Shown here: positions 1-7,404 of the stretch, piece by piece
Layout of the letters: each line of letters begins with the position of its first letter
How positions within the stretch are numbered: position 1 is the first letter of the stretch
DNA from: E44-bin32 sp041573795
GTDB taxonomy: Bacteria; Chloroflexota; Anaerolineae; Anaerolineales; E44-bin32
Length of the DNA stretch: 22,814 nt
Assembly: GCA_041573795.1 (NCBI GenBank)
Contig: JBFFQB010000053.1
Coordinates: forward strand, 1 to 22,814
Reading direction: 5' to 3'
The notes under the pieces: generated by a model
Database searches by the model: none
The model's input: only the letters and a program-made list of their open reading frames with translations
What the model was told of the DNA's origin: nothing
Made by a program: the position numbers and the translations under genes

Positions 1-9
1 ATCAGACAT
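1..9 (-). CDS. start of a leftward gene cut by the window edge
   Basis: On the minus strand an ATG at 7-9 is preceded, at a 6-8 base spacing, by a TAGGAG ribosome-binding site (about 18-23). Only three codons (Met-Ser-Asp) lie inside the window, so nothing can be said about the product. Upstream of it a plausible sigma-70 promoter (TTGTGA, 17 bases, CATAAA) reads leftward and overlaps the palindrome at 47-70. The call rests only on the ribosome-binding site, promoter and operator arrangement, and the gene could be absent. Confidence 0.4.
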
Positions 10-46
10 TATGGGGCTCCTAAACAATTACTTTATGATCTAATGA

Positions 47-70
47 ACTTTGTATCACAAAGTACTTTGT
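47..70. promoter_or_regulatory. operator-like palindrome in the divergent promoter region
   Basis: Three copies of one heptamer in alternating orientation occur back to back: ACTTTGT (47-53), ATC spacer, ACAAAGT (57-63), ACTTTGT (64-70). The first two form a perfect 7-base inverted repeat with a 3-base spacer. The last two form a perfect 14-base palindrome. The site overlaps the likely leftward promoter and sits upstream of the rightward molybdoenzyme gene. It looks like a binding site for a dimeric winged-helix-type regulator, but the regulator is not identifiable from here. Confidence 0.6.
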
Positions 71-121
71 GAAGTATATATCCAGAGCATAGTATTGTCA
101 AGAGCCAATTTCCACTGCGGG

Positions 122-127
122 TACAAT
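122..127 (+). promoter_or_regulatory. possible -10 element for the molybdoenzyme gene
   Basis: TACAAT stands about 37 bases ahead of the chosen start codon. No well-spaced -35 is seen: TTGTCA at 95-100 is 21 bases away, which is too far for a standard promoter. If this -10 is used, transcription would begin near 134. That would exclude the more upstream in-frame ATG at 126 and favours the start at 165. Confidence 0.3.
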
Positions 128-164
128 GATAGGAAGCGAGACTTTGCCAGTGAAAAGGAGAAAT

Positions 165-1211
165 ATGTCAAAGCAACAGCCGAGCCTGGAAGTTGTATCG
201 AAACAACCCTTCAACGCCGGAACCCCTCTAACTGTCCTGGCCGATCAAAAAACTCCGGCGAAGCTCACTTATATCCGCAATCATTTTGCCGTTCCCGAGT
301 TGAATATTGATTCTTGGCGCTTGCACACCGCAGGCGCATTCGACCGAGGGCGCGATTTTACCCTCGCAGAGATCCAGACTCTCCCCACCAAAACACTTGC
401 GATCACGCTCGAGTGTGCGGGAAATGGTCGCACGAGCATGAACCCGCAACCCAAGGGGACGCCCTGGGGTTACGGGGCGGTGAGCGTGATCGAAGTGAAA
501 GGCACACCGTTATCCAATGTGATGGAACAAGTCGGACTCCACGATCATGTGGTCGAAATCAGTTTTAAGGGCGCCGATTGGGGCGAGGTTGAGCCCGGCA
601 GGGAGGTGTCCTATGTCCGCAGCCTGCCGCTCGAGGTCGCGCTTCATCCTGATACGATGCTGGTGTGGGAGATGAATGGGCAGCCGCTCAGCCCAGATCA
701 TGGCTTTCCACTGCGCTTACATGTTCCCGGTTGGTATGGCATGGCAGCGGTGAAATGGCTGACCGAGGTTCGCGCCCTCACTGAACCGTTTGAGGGCTTC
801 TTTCAAAGTGAGCATTACGTCTACCTTGAGGAGCAGGGCACCCCTGAAGCAGAGCCCGTACGGGCGATGCGCGTTCGAGCTCTGATCACTTCGCCCATTT
901 CCGGCGATGTGCTGGAGCGGGGTACCTTTGAAATCGAGGGCTTGGCGTGGTCTGGGGATGGAGAGATCACCCAGGTGGAGCTGAGCTTCGATCAGGGTGG
1001 CAGCTGGGCGATCGCTGAGCTGCATCCTCCCACCTCTCGCTATGTCCCAACCCGCTGGACATATCGCTGGACCCCGGAGTCGTCGGGTAGCTACACGCTC
1101 ATCTCACGAGCAAGTGATTCCTCCGGTAAAATTCAGCCGATGGAGCAGCGCTGGAACCAACTGGGTTACGGGAATAATGGCGTCCAGGTGGTAGAAATCA
1201 CTGTGAGCTAG
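165..1211 (+). CDS. sulfite oxidase-family molybdopterin oxidoreductase
   Basis: The product is a 348-residue enzyme of the sulfite oxidase/YedY superfamily, which binds a molybdenum cofactor and oxidises sulfite or reduces/oxidises related small substrates. The Mo-cofactor domain spans about residues 40-210. It has the ligand cysteine C84 in LECAGNGR and the conserved core around VPGWYGMAAVKWL. Residues about 235-345 form the Ig-like Mo-co dimerisation domain (ITSPISGDVL to the C-terminus), so the two-domain sulfite oxidase layout is complete. The start at 165 follows AAAGGAG (154-160); an in-frame ATG at 126 lacks such a site. No Tat or Sec signal and no haem domain are visible, so it may act in the cytoplasm or with an external partner. 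The true substrate is unknown. Confidence 0.85.
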   Translation: MSKQQPSLEVVSKQPFNAGTPLTVLADQKTPAKLTYIRNHFAVPELNIDSWRLHTAGAFDRGRDFTLAEIQTLPTKTLAITLECAGNGRTSMNPQPKGTPWGYGAVSVIEVKGTPLSNVMEQVGLHDHVVEISFKGADWGEVEPGREVSYVRSLPLEVALHPDTMLVWEMNGQPLSPDHGFPLRLHVPGWYGMAAVKWLTEVRALTEPFEGFFQSEHYVYLEEQGTPEAEPVRAMRVRALITSPISGDVLERGTFEIEGLAWSGDGEITQVELSFDQGGSWAIAELHPPTSRYVPTRWTYRWTPESSGSYTLISRASDSSGKIQPMEQRWNQLGYGNNGVQVVEITVS

Positions 1212-1311
1212 TGGGCCCAACTCCTATAACAACAACATCGATAGAGCGTTCAATCCCATTGAAATATCTTGGAAATCCCGTGAAATAATCAAGTTTAGAG
1301 GTGATCTCTAC

Positions 1312-1767
1312 GTGAGTTCAAAGAATAAAAATTGGAAGAAAGGCCGTGGTAAATTAGGTGTTTTTGAGCCGTTGATGGGTACGTGGCGAGCCGAAGCCGA
1401 CTCTGCGAATGGTGCTGTCATTTGTATTCGTCGTTTTGAAAAGGTGCTTGATGGGGCCTATGTGCAATTGACGGCCGATTGGACCTTCCAAGGTGGCTCC
1501 TATAAGGAGATCGCCTTTATCGGCGTTGGTCCCGGTGGTGAAGTGCAGTTCTGGTCCTTCACTTCGGATAAAAAGCAATCGCAGGGCACATTAGCTGATG
1601 TTACGGATATTCATCCCCAGGCCATCGGTTTTGAAGCTCAGATGCCAGCCGGGCTGGCACGCATGGCCTACTGGCCAGATGAGCGGGGAGGATTCCATTG
1701 GGTGGTAGAGTCAAAGACCAAGAAAGGCTGGAATCGATTCACTGAACATCACTATGAAAGTTTATAG
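1312..1767 (+). CDS. small lipocalin-like (DUF1579-like) protein
   Basis: A 151-residue soluble protein without signal peptide or membrane segment. It starts with GTG behind a strong GAGGTGAT site (1298-1305, 6-base spacing). The pattern of short beta strands (FEPLMGTWRAEA, IRRFEKVLDGAYVQL, EIAFIGVGPGGEVQFWSF, a C-terminal EHHYESL) resembles the one-domain lipocalin-like/DUF1579 proteins that begin with an 'L.GTW' motif. The resemblance is by eye, and no ligand or function is known. A decayed second copy lies at 3457-3735. It sits about 100 bases after the molybdoenzyme gene and ends at a strong terminator, so it may be co-transcribed or have its own promoter. Confidence 0.7.
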   Translation: MSSKNKNWKKGRGKLGVFEPLMGTWRAEADSANGAVICIRRFEKVLDGAYVQLTADWTFQGGSYKEIAFIGVGPGGEVQFWSFTSDKKQSQGTLADVTDIHPQAIGFEAQMPAGLARMAYWPDERGGFHWVVESKTKKGWNRFTEHHYESL

Positions 1768-1807
1768 GGGTACGCCTCCGTTCCTGATGGAAGGGCTTAA
1801 AGGATAA

Positions 1808-1835
1808 GGGTCGGGAGTAATCCCCGACCCTTTTT
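1808..1835 (+). terminator. intrinsic terminator after the lipocalin-like gene
   Basis: GGGTCGGG (1808-1815) pairs with CCCGACCC (1823-1830) across a short loop, followed at once by TTTTT. It lies between two convergent genes. The minus-strand reading has a weaker T-rich tail, so it may also stop the leftward prenyltransferase transcript. Confidence 0.85.
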
Positions 1836-1863
1836 GCTTCCAGAGAGATCGGTGAAGCATTCC

Positions 1864-3336
1864 CTACAGAATTTCCACCAATCCGGTGCCGATATAAGCC
1901 CAAAACAACAACATCCCAAAGAGCAGGTGGATGAAGATCGTCGTGGCGTTTGCGGGGATCAAACGGTAGGGGAAGGCATCATGGCGCCTGAGCGTGCGAT
2001 AAGCACTCCGGGCCATGGGGATGGTAAGGAAGGCGATGAGTGAGGCAGGTGCCATCCATCCCAAGGCGACGCCAAGGAGAACGGTCAGGTAGGCCGAGCC
2101 CACAATCATCAGGTAGCCAGAGAGGACGGCGCTGCGTGACAAGCGGACAACCAACGTGCGCTTTCCAGCCCGCTCATCCCACATACGATCAGGGACCTCG
2201 TTAATATACAGGATAGCTGCGACCAGGAGACCGATCGGGATCGAAGCCAGGATGGCTTCAAGGCTTATGCGTTGTGTCTGCACCCAATAGGAACCCAGGA
2301 CGATGATCGGTCCGAAGCCAAGCCCAACGGCGATCTCACCAATGCCACGGTGAACAAGCCGGAATGGGGGGGCGGTGTAGATGTAGCCCACCAGGAAGCC
2401 TGCCAGGCCGAATAATAGGACTTGCCACCCAACCAAGTAGATCAATCCAAACCCCATCAGGGCTCCCAGGATATAGATAATCAACGCCAGGTTGAGAGTC
2501 TGCCTCGATGTGAATAACCCGCGCTGGATCAAACGGGATCCGCCGGAAAAGGGGGTGGGGGTTAAGTTGGCCTCATCGGCACCGCTGCGGTGGTCGAAAT
2601 AGTCATTGATCACGTTCGCGCCGATGTGGAAGAGTGCCGTCCCAAAAAAGGTAAGCAGGAACGTCCCGAGATTGAGCGCCCCTTCTCGCCACGCGATAGC
2701 CGTACCAACGAGCACCGAGATCACGGAGGCGGTCAGGAAAGGTAGGCGAGTGGCGTTGACGAAGAGCGCCCAACGCGAAGGCATCGGCGTGTCTTCTCGC
2801 ACGGTCCAGCTGACATGGTAATCCTCGCCTTTCTTGACGACTTTGGCATCGGCTCCAACGATGTCGATGAAGCCCCGCACGAGGCCGGATTTGAAGCCTT
2901 CAAGCAAGCCGTTGTCCAGTCTCAGCACAAAATGATCTTCGGCTGATTCGACGATCTCACTTGCAGTGGGATCATTCAGAAAATAGGGGTGAACCTCAGT
3001 GCAGAAGATCTCCATCATCTTCTGCGGGCGTCCCTGCAGTTGCTTGACCAGATTGCTGAACATATTGGCCCAGCTCTCCACCGAAGCGATGGTGATCTCC
3101 TCGATCAAGGCACCATCATCCTGGCCAAGTTTCTTGTCGATGAAGAGCACCGCCTGATTTAAGGGTTCCATGGGGCAGTCTTCATCTGGGTCCATTTTTC
3201 TGAACTCCGGCGCTCCGACGGTATCAGCAAGTTCTTTCCATCCCTCAGCGCCGAGTTTGGGGCGATAGTTTCCAAAGAGAAGCTGCCAAGAAAGCGCTTT
3301 GACCGTTTGACCTTCAAGGGGTCTTACCTGAGCCAT
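1864..3336 (-). CDS. MenA/UbiA-type prenyltransferase with an extra N-terminal domain
   Basis: The product has 490 residues. The C-terminal ~300 residues (about 200-490) are a polytopic membrane UbiA-family prenyltransferase. Both Asp-rich motifs are present: NDYFD (D245, D248) followed by GAD, and PDRMWDERAGKRTL (D383, D387). These bind the Mg-diphosphate of an isoprenoid donor. The second motif is closest to MenA, which prenylates 1,4-dihydroxy-2-naphthoate in menaquinone synthesis. Residues 1-190 are soluble and hydrophilic and are not part of normal UbiA proteins, which are about 300 residues. They recall small ligand-binding or heme-NO-binding-like folds (DUF2378 type), but this is only an impression. 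ATG at 3336 is chosen over TTG at 3342 because GGGAGA stands 6 bases ahead of it. No other menaquinone genes are nearby, so substrate assignment is an inference. Confidence 0.8.
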   Translation of the reverse strand: MAQVRPLEGQTVKALSWQLLFGNYRPKLGAEGWKELADTVGAPEFRKMDPDEDCPMEPLNQAVLFIDKKLGQDDGALIEEITIASVESWANMFSNLVKQLQGRPQKMMEIFCTEVHPYFLNDPTASEIVESAEDHFVLRLDNGLLEGFKSGLVRGFIDIVGADAKVVKKGEDYHVSWTVREDTPMPSRWALFVNATRLPFLTASVISVLVGTAIAWREGALNLGTFLLTFFGTALFHIGANVINDYFDHRSGADEANLTPTPFSGGSRLIQRGLFTSRQTLNLALIIYILGALMGFGLIYLVGWQVLLFGLAGFLVGYIYTAPPFRLVHRGIGEIAVGLGFGPIIVLGSYWVQTQRISLEAILASIPIGLLVAAILYINEVPDRMWDERAGKRTLVVRLSRSAVLSGYLMIVGSAYLTVLLGVALGWMAPASLIAFLTIPMARSAYRTLRRHDAFPYRLIPANATTIFIHLLFGMLLFWAYIGTGLVEIL

Positions 3337-3456
3337 GTGCAATCTCCCGATTTTTTAGACAACAAACGTCCGGAATATACTCATTGTATCATTCCAGATT
3401 TCTCCCAGGGTGTGCTGCTTTGTATCGGGAAAACAAAGTGAAAGGAGGCGAATCGT

Positions 3457-3735
3457 ATAGCTAACAAAACCGTGGGGCTGGAAGAAAGGCCGTGGAAACC
3501 TTGGCCTATTTGCAGCATTGATCGGGACCTGGCGGACGGAGGCTGAATCTCAGAACGGTCCTGTGACCTGTGTCCGCCGCGTCGTAAAGATGCTTGATGG
3601 AGCCTATATTCAACTTGCGGCGGATTGGACGTTCCAGGGTGGCGCCTACAAGGAGATCGCCTTGATCGCACCTTCACCTGGATCAAACGTTTGTTCATCC
3701 TCCGGCAGATCAATTTCGATGCTCGTTTGTTGAGG
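3457..3735 (+). pseudogene. truncated, frameshifted copy of the lipocalin-like gene at 1312
   Basis: From 3479 the frame reads WKKGRGNLGLF, then GTW, RRVVKMLDGAYIQL and DWTFQGGAYKEIALI. It matches the first ~70 residues of the intact gene at 1312-1767 almost position by position. DNA identity is high as well: both copies share the 17 bases beginning TGGAAGAAAGG (3479 and 1333). An AAAGGAGG site (3441-3448) survives, but ATA stands at the expected start position (3457). The frame is broken between there and the homologous part: a TAG at 3458-3460 lies in the conserved frame, and a shift near the GGGG run at 3474-3477 is needed. The homology ends near 3680 and an unrelated tail reaches a stop at 3731-3733. 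This is a decayed duplicate rather than a working gene. Confidence 0.75.
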
Positions 3736-3755
3736 ATGCCAAATCGAAGTAGGTT

Positions 3756-5594
3756 TTAGGGTGGGCAGCCGCAAGGTGGAAGTGAATTCATGCTGTATGT
3801 ACCACCCGCAGCCTTGCATTCTGATTCACCCATATAGGGTTCACAACTAGGTGATTCAGCCTTATTTTGTTCTTCTTCTGTTTGTTCTGGTACTTCTGGA
3901 TCCGGGATCACCCGGCTCGGATCCAGCCGGTCGTGGAGCTCAATCGAACTTTCCTTGGCCCAGCAAGGGACGCCGGGGTAGCAGGGGTTGAGGACTACGA
4001 TGTACTCCCCGTTTTCGGAAATCCCGATGATCTCCACCAGCGCGCCGGGCTGCAGCGAGCTGACCACGGCGTACATCGGTCCAGGGCCATTGAAACAGGG
4101 CACAGCCTGATCGATTCGGCCTGTATGGGAAGGTTTGCTGGGCTCACCTTCCGGGAGGAGTGCATCAGCCGAGTACTCGGAGGTTTCTGGTTCCGGGTCG
4201 GCTGCTTCTGGTAGGAACGGGGGAAGACCTCCGATGCTTAGTAGCGCATGTTCATAGGCTCCAAGATCACACCCCGATCCTTCAGGCCTTTGTACCCCTC
4301 GCTGATCAGTGTCTGGGCAATCACCAAGCGCTGCATCTACCGCAGGACTATTGAAGAGTAGGCTATGCGTCAGCGTTGGACCGCCATTATTTGCCAACGG
4401 CCCAATCCTAGGGTCACCATGGTGAGTAAATTGAGCGCAGCTTCCGTCAGAATCTTGATTTGCACTTCCCTCAACTAAGATATCCGCCAAAATGTAACAG
4501 TCCCCACCCTGGTTATTTGCAATAATCGAGTTGGATATTTGTACAGTGCCAGCCCTGCTTGCTGATATACCCGGACCAGACCCTTGATTCTCCACAATCG
4601 TTGTTGAGTCAATCTCCGTGATGCCTTCTGAGTGAGAGATGGCTGCACTTGGAAGTGAGTATCCAAAGCCAGCTGAATACCCTGAGTGGTTATTGGATAT
4701 TGTGCTATTCGTTATGGTAAGAACCCCATGGTTTGTTATACCGGAGGTACCAGATGACCAATTATGGATAATGGTGGAATTTGCAACAGAGAGGGTACCG
4801 CTATTGAATATTGCACCGCCCCCATTCCTCCCAAGATTTCCATCGAGCGTGGTTTCATTAATAATTAGATCGCCTGCATTGTAAAAAGCCCCTCCACGAC
4901 TCCCTCCGCCTGGGAGGTCAACGGTGTTTGAGCGAAAAGTGCAATTGAACACGTTGGCAACACCATACGTCATGATGGCTCCACCCGTTTCTGCAAAATT
5001 TCCCTCAAATAGCGAATTTCCAATGGATAGGCTTGAACTAGCGTTAACGAGTATTGCTCCTCCCATAAGTCCAGCGTTGCTTGTCAAAGTACTGTTCGAA
5101 ATCGAAAGGCTAGCGCTTTCAACATAGATTGCTCCCCCATTGCCACAGTTGCCAGCAGATTGGCACTCAACGATTACCTCTGCCCAACCACCATTCTCTA
5201 AGTATAAGGAGTCAAAGGAGAGTGCGCCCCCTTCGAGATGGAAGAACCGAAAACCGGATGCTGGGGAATCCCCAACAATACTACGAGTGATTTTGGCGTG
5301 GTTGCCATGGATGATCACATCCGTTGTGATTGTAGGTAAAGCTGAGGCACCCATGGGATCTCCCGCAGTATAGGGCTCAGAGAATTCGTAGACACAATCT
5401 GGAGTCAGTGAGATTTCGAGAGTATCAACCGATGGCGCGTTTGCCAAAGCAGTCACAAGGGCATCCGTATTACATGGAACATGATCATCCTCGTCCGGTT
5501 GCGGGGTCTCACCTGAGGATTGGGGAAGGTTACAACTTGTGATCATAATCCCGGAATACGTTAATAACAGGAGTGACAAACATCGTTTTAGCAC
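3756..5594 (-). CDS. secreted beta-helix lipoprotein with SH3-like domain
   Basis: A 612-residue lipoprotein. Residues 1-21 form a signal peptide ending in the lipobox ITSC, with C21 as the lipidated cysteine. Residues about 45-430 are a right-handed parallel beta-helix built of repeats of the type GGAI-----L-I-NST---N. The helix ends in the 'choice-of-anchor Q' signature (PAVDAALGDC, then DQRGVQRP and GAYE at about 446). A proline/glutamate-rich linker leads to an SH3-like segment (about 499-553) and then a second linker. The cysteine-rich tail (584-612) holds five cysteines (CEPYMGESEC, CGC). It starts with GTG behind a weak AGG site. Such proteins are surface-exposed and may bind or cleave polysaccharides, but no catalytic residues can be named. 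Confidence 0.75.
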   Translation of the reverse strand: MLKRCLSLLLLTYSGIMITSCNLPQSSGETPQPDEDDHVPCNTDALVTALANAPSVDTLEISLTPDCVYEFSEPYTAGDPMGASALPTITTDVIIHGNHAKITRSIVGDSPASGFRFFHLEGGALSFDSLYLENGGWAEVIVECQSAGNCGNGGAIYVESASLSISNSTLTSNAGLMGGAILVNASSSLSIGNSLFEGNFAETGGAIMTYGVANVFNCTFRSNTVDLPGGGSRGGAFYNAGDLIINETTLDGNLGRNGGGAIFNSGTLSVANSTIIHNWSSGTSGITNHGVLTITNSTISNNHSGYSAGFGYSLPSAAISHSEGITEIDSTTIVENQGSGPGISASRAGTVQISNSIIANNQGGDCYILADILVEGSANQDSDGSCAQFTHHGDPRIGPLANNGGPTLTHSLLFNSPAVDAALGDCPDTDQRGVQRPEGSGCDLGAYEHALLSIGGLPPFLPEAADPEPETSEYSADALLPEGEPSKPSHTGRIDQAVPCFNGPGPMYAVVSSLQPGALVEIIGISENGEYIVVLNPCYPGVPCWAKESSIELHDRLDPSRVIPDPEVPEQTEEEQNKAESPSCEPYMGESECKAAGGTYSMNSLPPCGCPP

Positions 5595-5783
5595 GAAGAC
5601 CTGCGCTTTCTGAGGTGAGATGAAAGGGAATGATGAACGATTACGTGAACTTATTCGTGAATGAATTCACTTACTAATCTCCACTATAGCTATCATCACA
5701 GCATCCTGCAAGTGTTTCTTATTTGACTCTCTTCTTACCCTCTCGTACAGTACGCGAAAGTCCGGGATATAAAAGAGAGACGA
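5595..5783. promoter_or_regulatory. divergent promoter region between lipoprotein and nuclease genes
   Basis: This gap separates two divergently read genes, so both promoters must lie in it or nearby. The clearest element is an inverted repeat, GTGAATGAATTCAC (5657-5670), in an AT-rich stretch. No convincing -35/-10 pair could be fixed for either direction. Confidence 0.3.
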
Positions 5784-7259
5784 GTGAAAGAATTCATCCA
5801 CCTCACCAAATCTACCTTTCTGCGTGGGCTGCAATGCCCCAAGAGCTTGATGTTGAACGAACTGCAACCCGAGCTGCGCGACCCCCTTGACTCGCAGTCG
5901 CAGCTGCGCATGCGCCTGGGGCAGGAGGTAGGCATGCTGGCGCGTGGGCGCTACCCCGGCGGTGAGATCGGACGTATACCTGGAATGATCGACCCCTCCC
6001 TGCGGCGCACACAGGATTTGATCAAGGCCGGTATGCAGGTTCTCTATGAACCCGCCTTCCAATTCGATCAAGTTTTCATCCTGGTCGATATTCTCGTTAT
6101 GGGAGAGCAGGGCTGGCGGTTGATCGAAGTCAAGAGCACCAGCCAGGTGAAGGACCAACACCTGTGGGACCTGGCGGTCCAGCTCTTCGTTCTGCGAGGG
6201 TCGGGATTGCTGGTCGAAGACGCGATCCTATTGCACATGAACAGCGATTATGTACGCCAGGGCGCGCTGGATCTTCAAGCGTTGTTCCAGGAATCCTCCT
6301 TGATACTGCAAGTGGAGGAGCTCCAACCGCAGGTGGAGGCCAGTATTTCGAGTTCAATCAGCCATTTGCATGCAGAGGTTGTTCCCGATCGAGATATCGG
6401 TCCGTACTGTAAAGATCCCGTGGATTGCGACTTTATCGGTCACTGCTGGGCCCATTTGCCCCAACCTTCGATTTTTGATCTGTACCGGCTTACGATGAGG
6501 AAGAAATTCGAGCTCTATCAGGCTGGGATCACCCGAATCGAAGACGTCCCCGCTAGCTTTGCTATGCCCTCCTCCTCAGGCTTTCATGCTGAAGCCCATA
6601 AGGCCAGGGCAACGGTTCTCAAGCGGGATGAAGTAATGGCTTTTATTAAGGGGCTGCGGTACCCGCTCTTCTTCCTCGATTTTGAGACCTTCGGAATTCC
6701 AATTCCGCCATACGACGGCCTCTCACCCTACACCAACGTCCCCTTTCAATATTCACTTCATATGCAGGAAGTTGCAGGTGCTGCTGCGCGCCACACAGGA
6801 TTTCTTGCACAGGCGGGAATCGATCCACGCCTCGACTTCATCAAACAGCTGCTGGCCGAGATCGGGACAAGCGGGGATGTGATCGTGTACAACGCCAGCT
6901 TTGAGCGCAACGTACTACGGGGTTTGGCTGAACAATTCCCGCATTATGCAGAAGCCCTGCAAGCGCTGATCGAACGTCTTATTGACTTGATGGAACCGTT
7001 TCGGCAGCGGTTGTACTGGGTGCCTGAGATGGGAGGATCGGTCTCATTGAAATCGGTGCTCCCGGCACTCGTCCCTGCGCTTGGCTATGATGATCTTGAT
7101 GTTCAGGACGGCACGCAGGCGATGGACACCTATCTTCAGCTGGTGGATCTGGGGGACGGATCGGCGGCTGATGCGCAGCGTGAGGCGCTCCGGGCCTACT
7201 GTGAGCGGGATACGCTGGCGATGGTGCGGATCCTGGAAGCGTTGGAAAAACTCCTATAG
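5784..7259 (+). CDS. two-domain nuclease: Cas4-like Fe-S PD-(D/E)XK plus DUF2779 exonuclease-like domain
   Basis: A 491-residue cytoplasmic protein. The N-terminal half has the RecB/Cas4 layout: an early cysteine C18 in LQCPKSL, nuclease residues D102 (ILVDILV) and E115-x-K117 (LIEVKS), then C209, C215 and C221. The four cysteines are placed like the 4Fe-4S staple of Cas4/AddB nucleases. The C-terminal half is the DUF2779 domain. It has the shape of a DEDD 3'-5' exonuclease: D299 and E301 in FFLDFETFG, VYNASFE (369-374), D401 and D476 in YCERDTLAM. It starts with GTG behind a poor AGAGAGA site. There are no cas genes or repeats nearby, so a role in general DNA or RNA processing or defence is more likely than CRISPR adaptation. 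Biochemical function is inferred only. Confidence 0.8.
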   Translation: MKEFIHLTKSTFLRGLQCPKSLMLNELQPELRDPLDSQSQLRMRLGQEVGMLARGRYPGGEIGRIPGMIDPSLRRTQDLIKAGMQVLYEPAFQFDQVFILVDILVMGEQGWRLIEVKSTSQVKDQHLWDLAVQLFVLRGSGLLVEDAILLHMNSDYVRQGALDLQALFQESSLILQVEELQPQVEASISSSISHLHAEVVPDRDIGPYCKDPVDCDFIGHCWAHLPQPSIFDLYRLTMRKKFELYQAGITRIEDVPASFAMPSSSGFHAEAHKARATVLKRDEVMAFIKGLRYPLFFLDFETFGIPIPPYDGLSPYTNVPFQYSLHMQEVAGAAARHTGFLAQAGIDPRLDFIKQLLAEIGTSGDVIVYNASFERNVLRGLAEQFPHYAEALQALIERLIDLMEPFRQRLYWVPEMGGSVSLKSVLPALVPALGYDDLDVQDGTQAMDTYLQLVDLGDGSAADAQREALRAYCERDTLAMVRILEALEKLL

Positions 7260-7404
7260 CTTGGCTGAATCTCATACCATTTTTGCAATTCATGCGGAAT
7301 TTATTCTTGCCCCGTACAGTTCTTACTATCCCTACTCCAGTCATCTTTCGCCCGTACGTGCTCGACTGTAGAATGCAGGCGAAAGGGTTATGAGAGGCAT
7401 GAGG

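Noticed and set aside
3381..3713. 110-codon minus-strand frame in the pseudogene region
   Set aside because: It is antisense to sequence clearly homologous to the gene at 1312. The homology fixes the plus strand as the original coding strand.
5784..7259. Cas4-like cysteines suggesting a CRISPR locus
   Set aside because: No repeat-spacer array and no other cas gene is visible in the window. The C-terminal DUF2779 domain fits a stand-alone nuclease.
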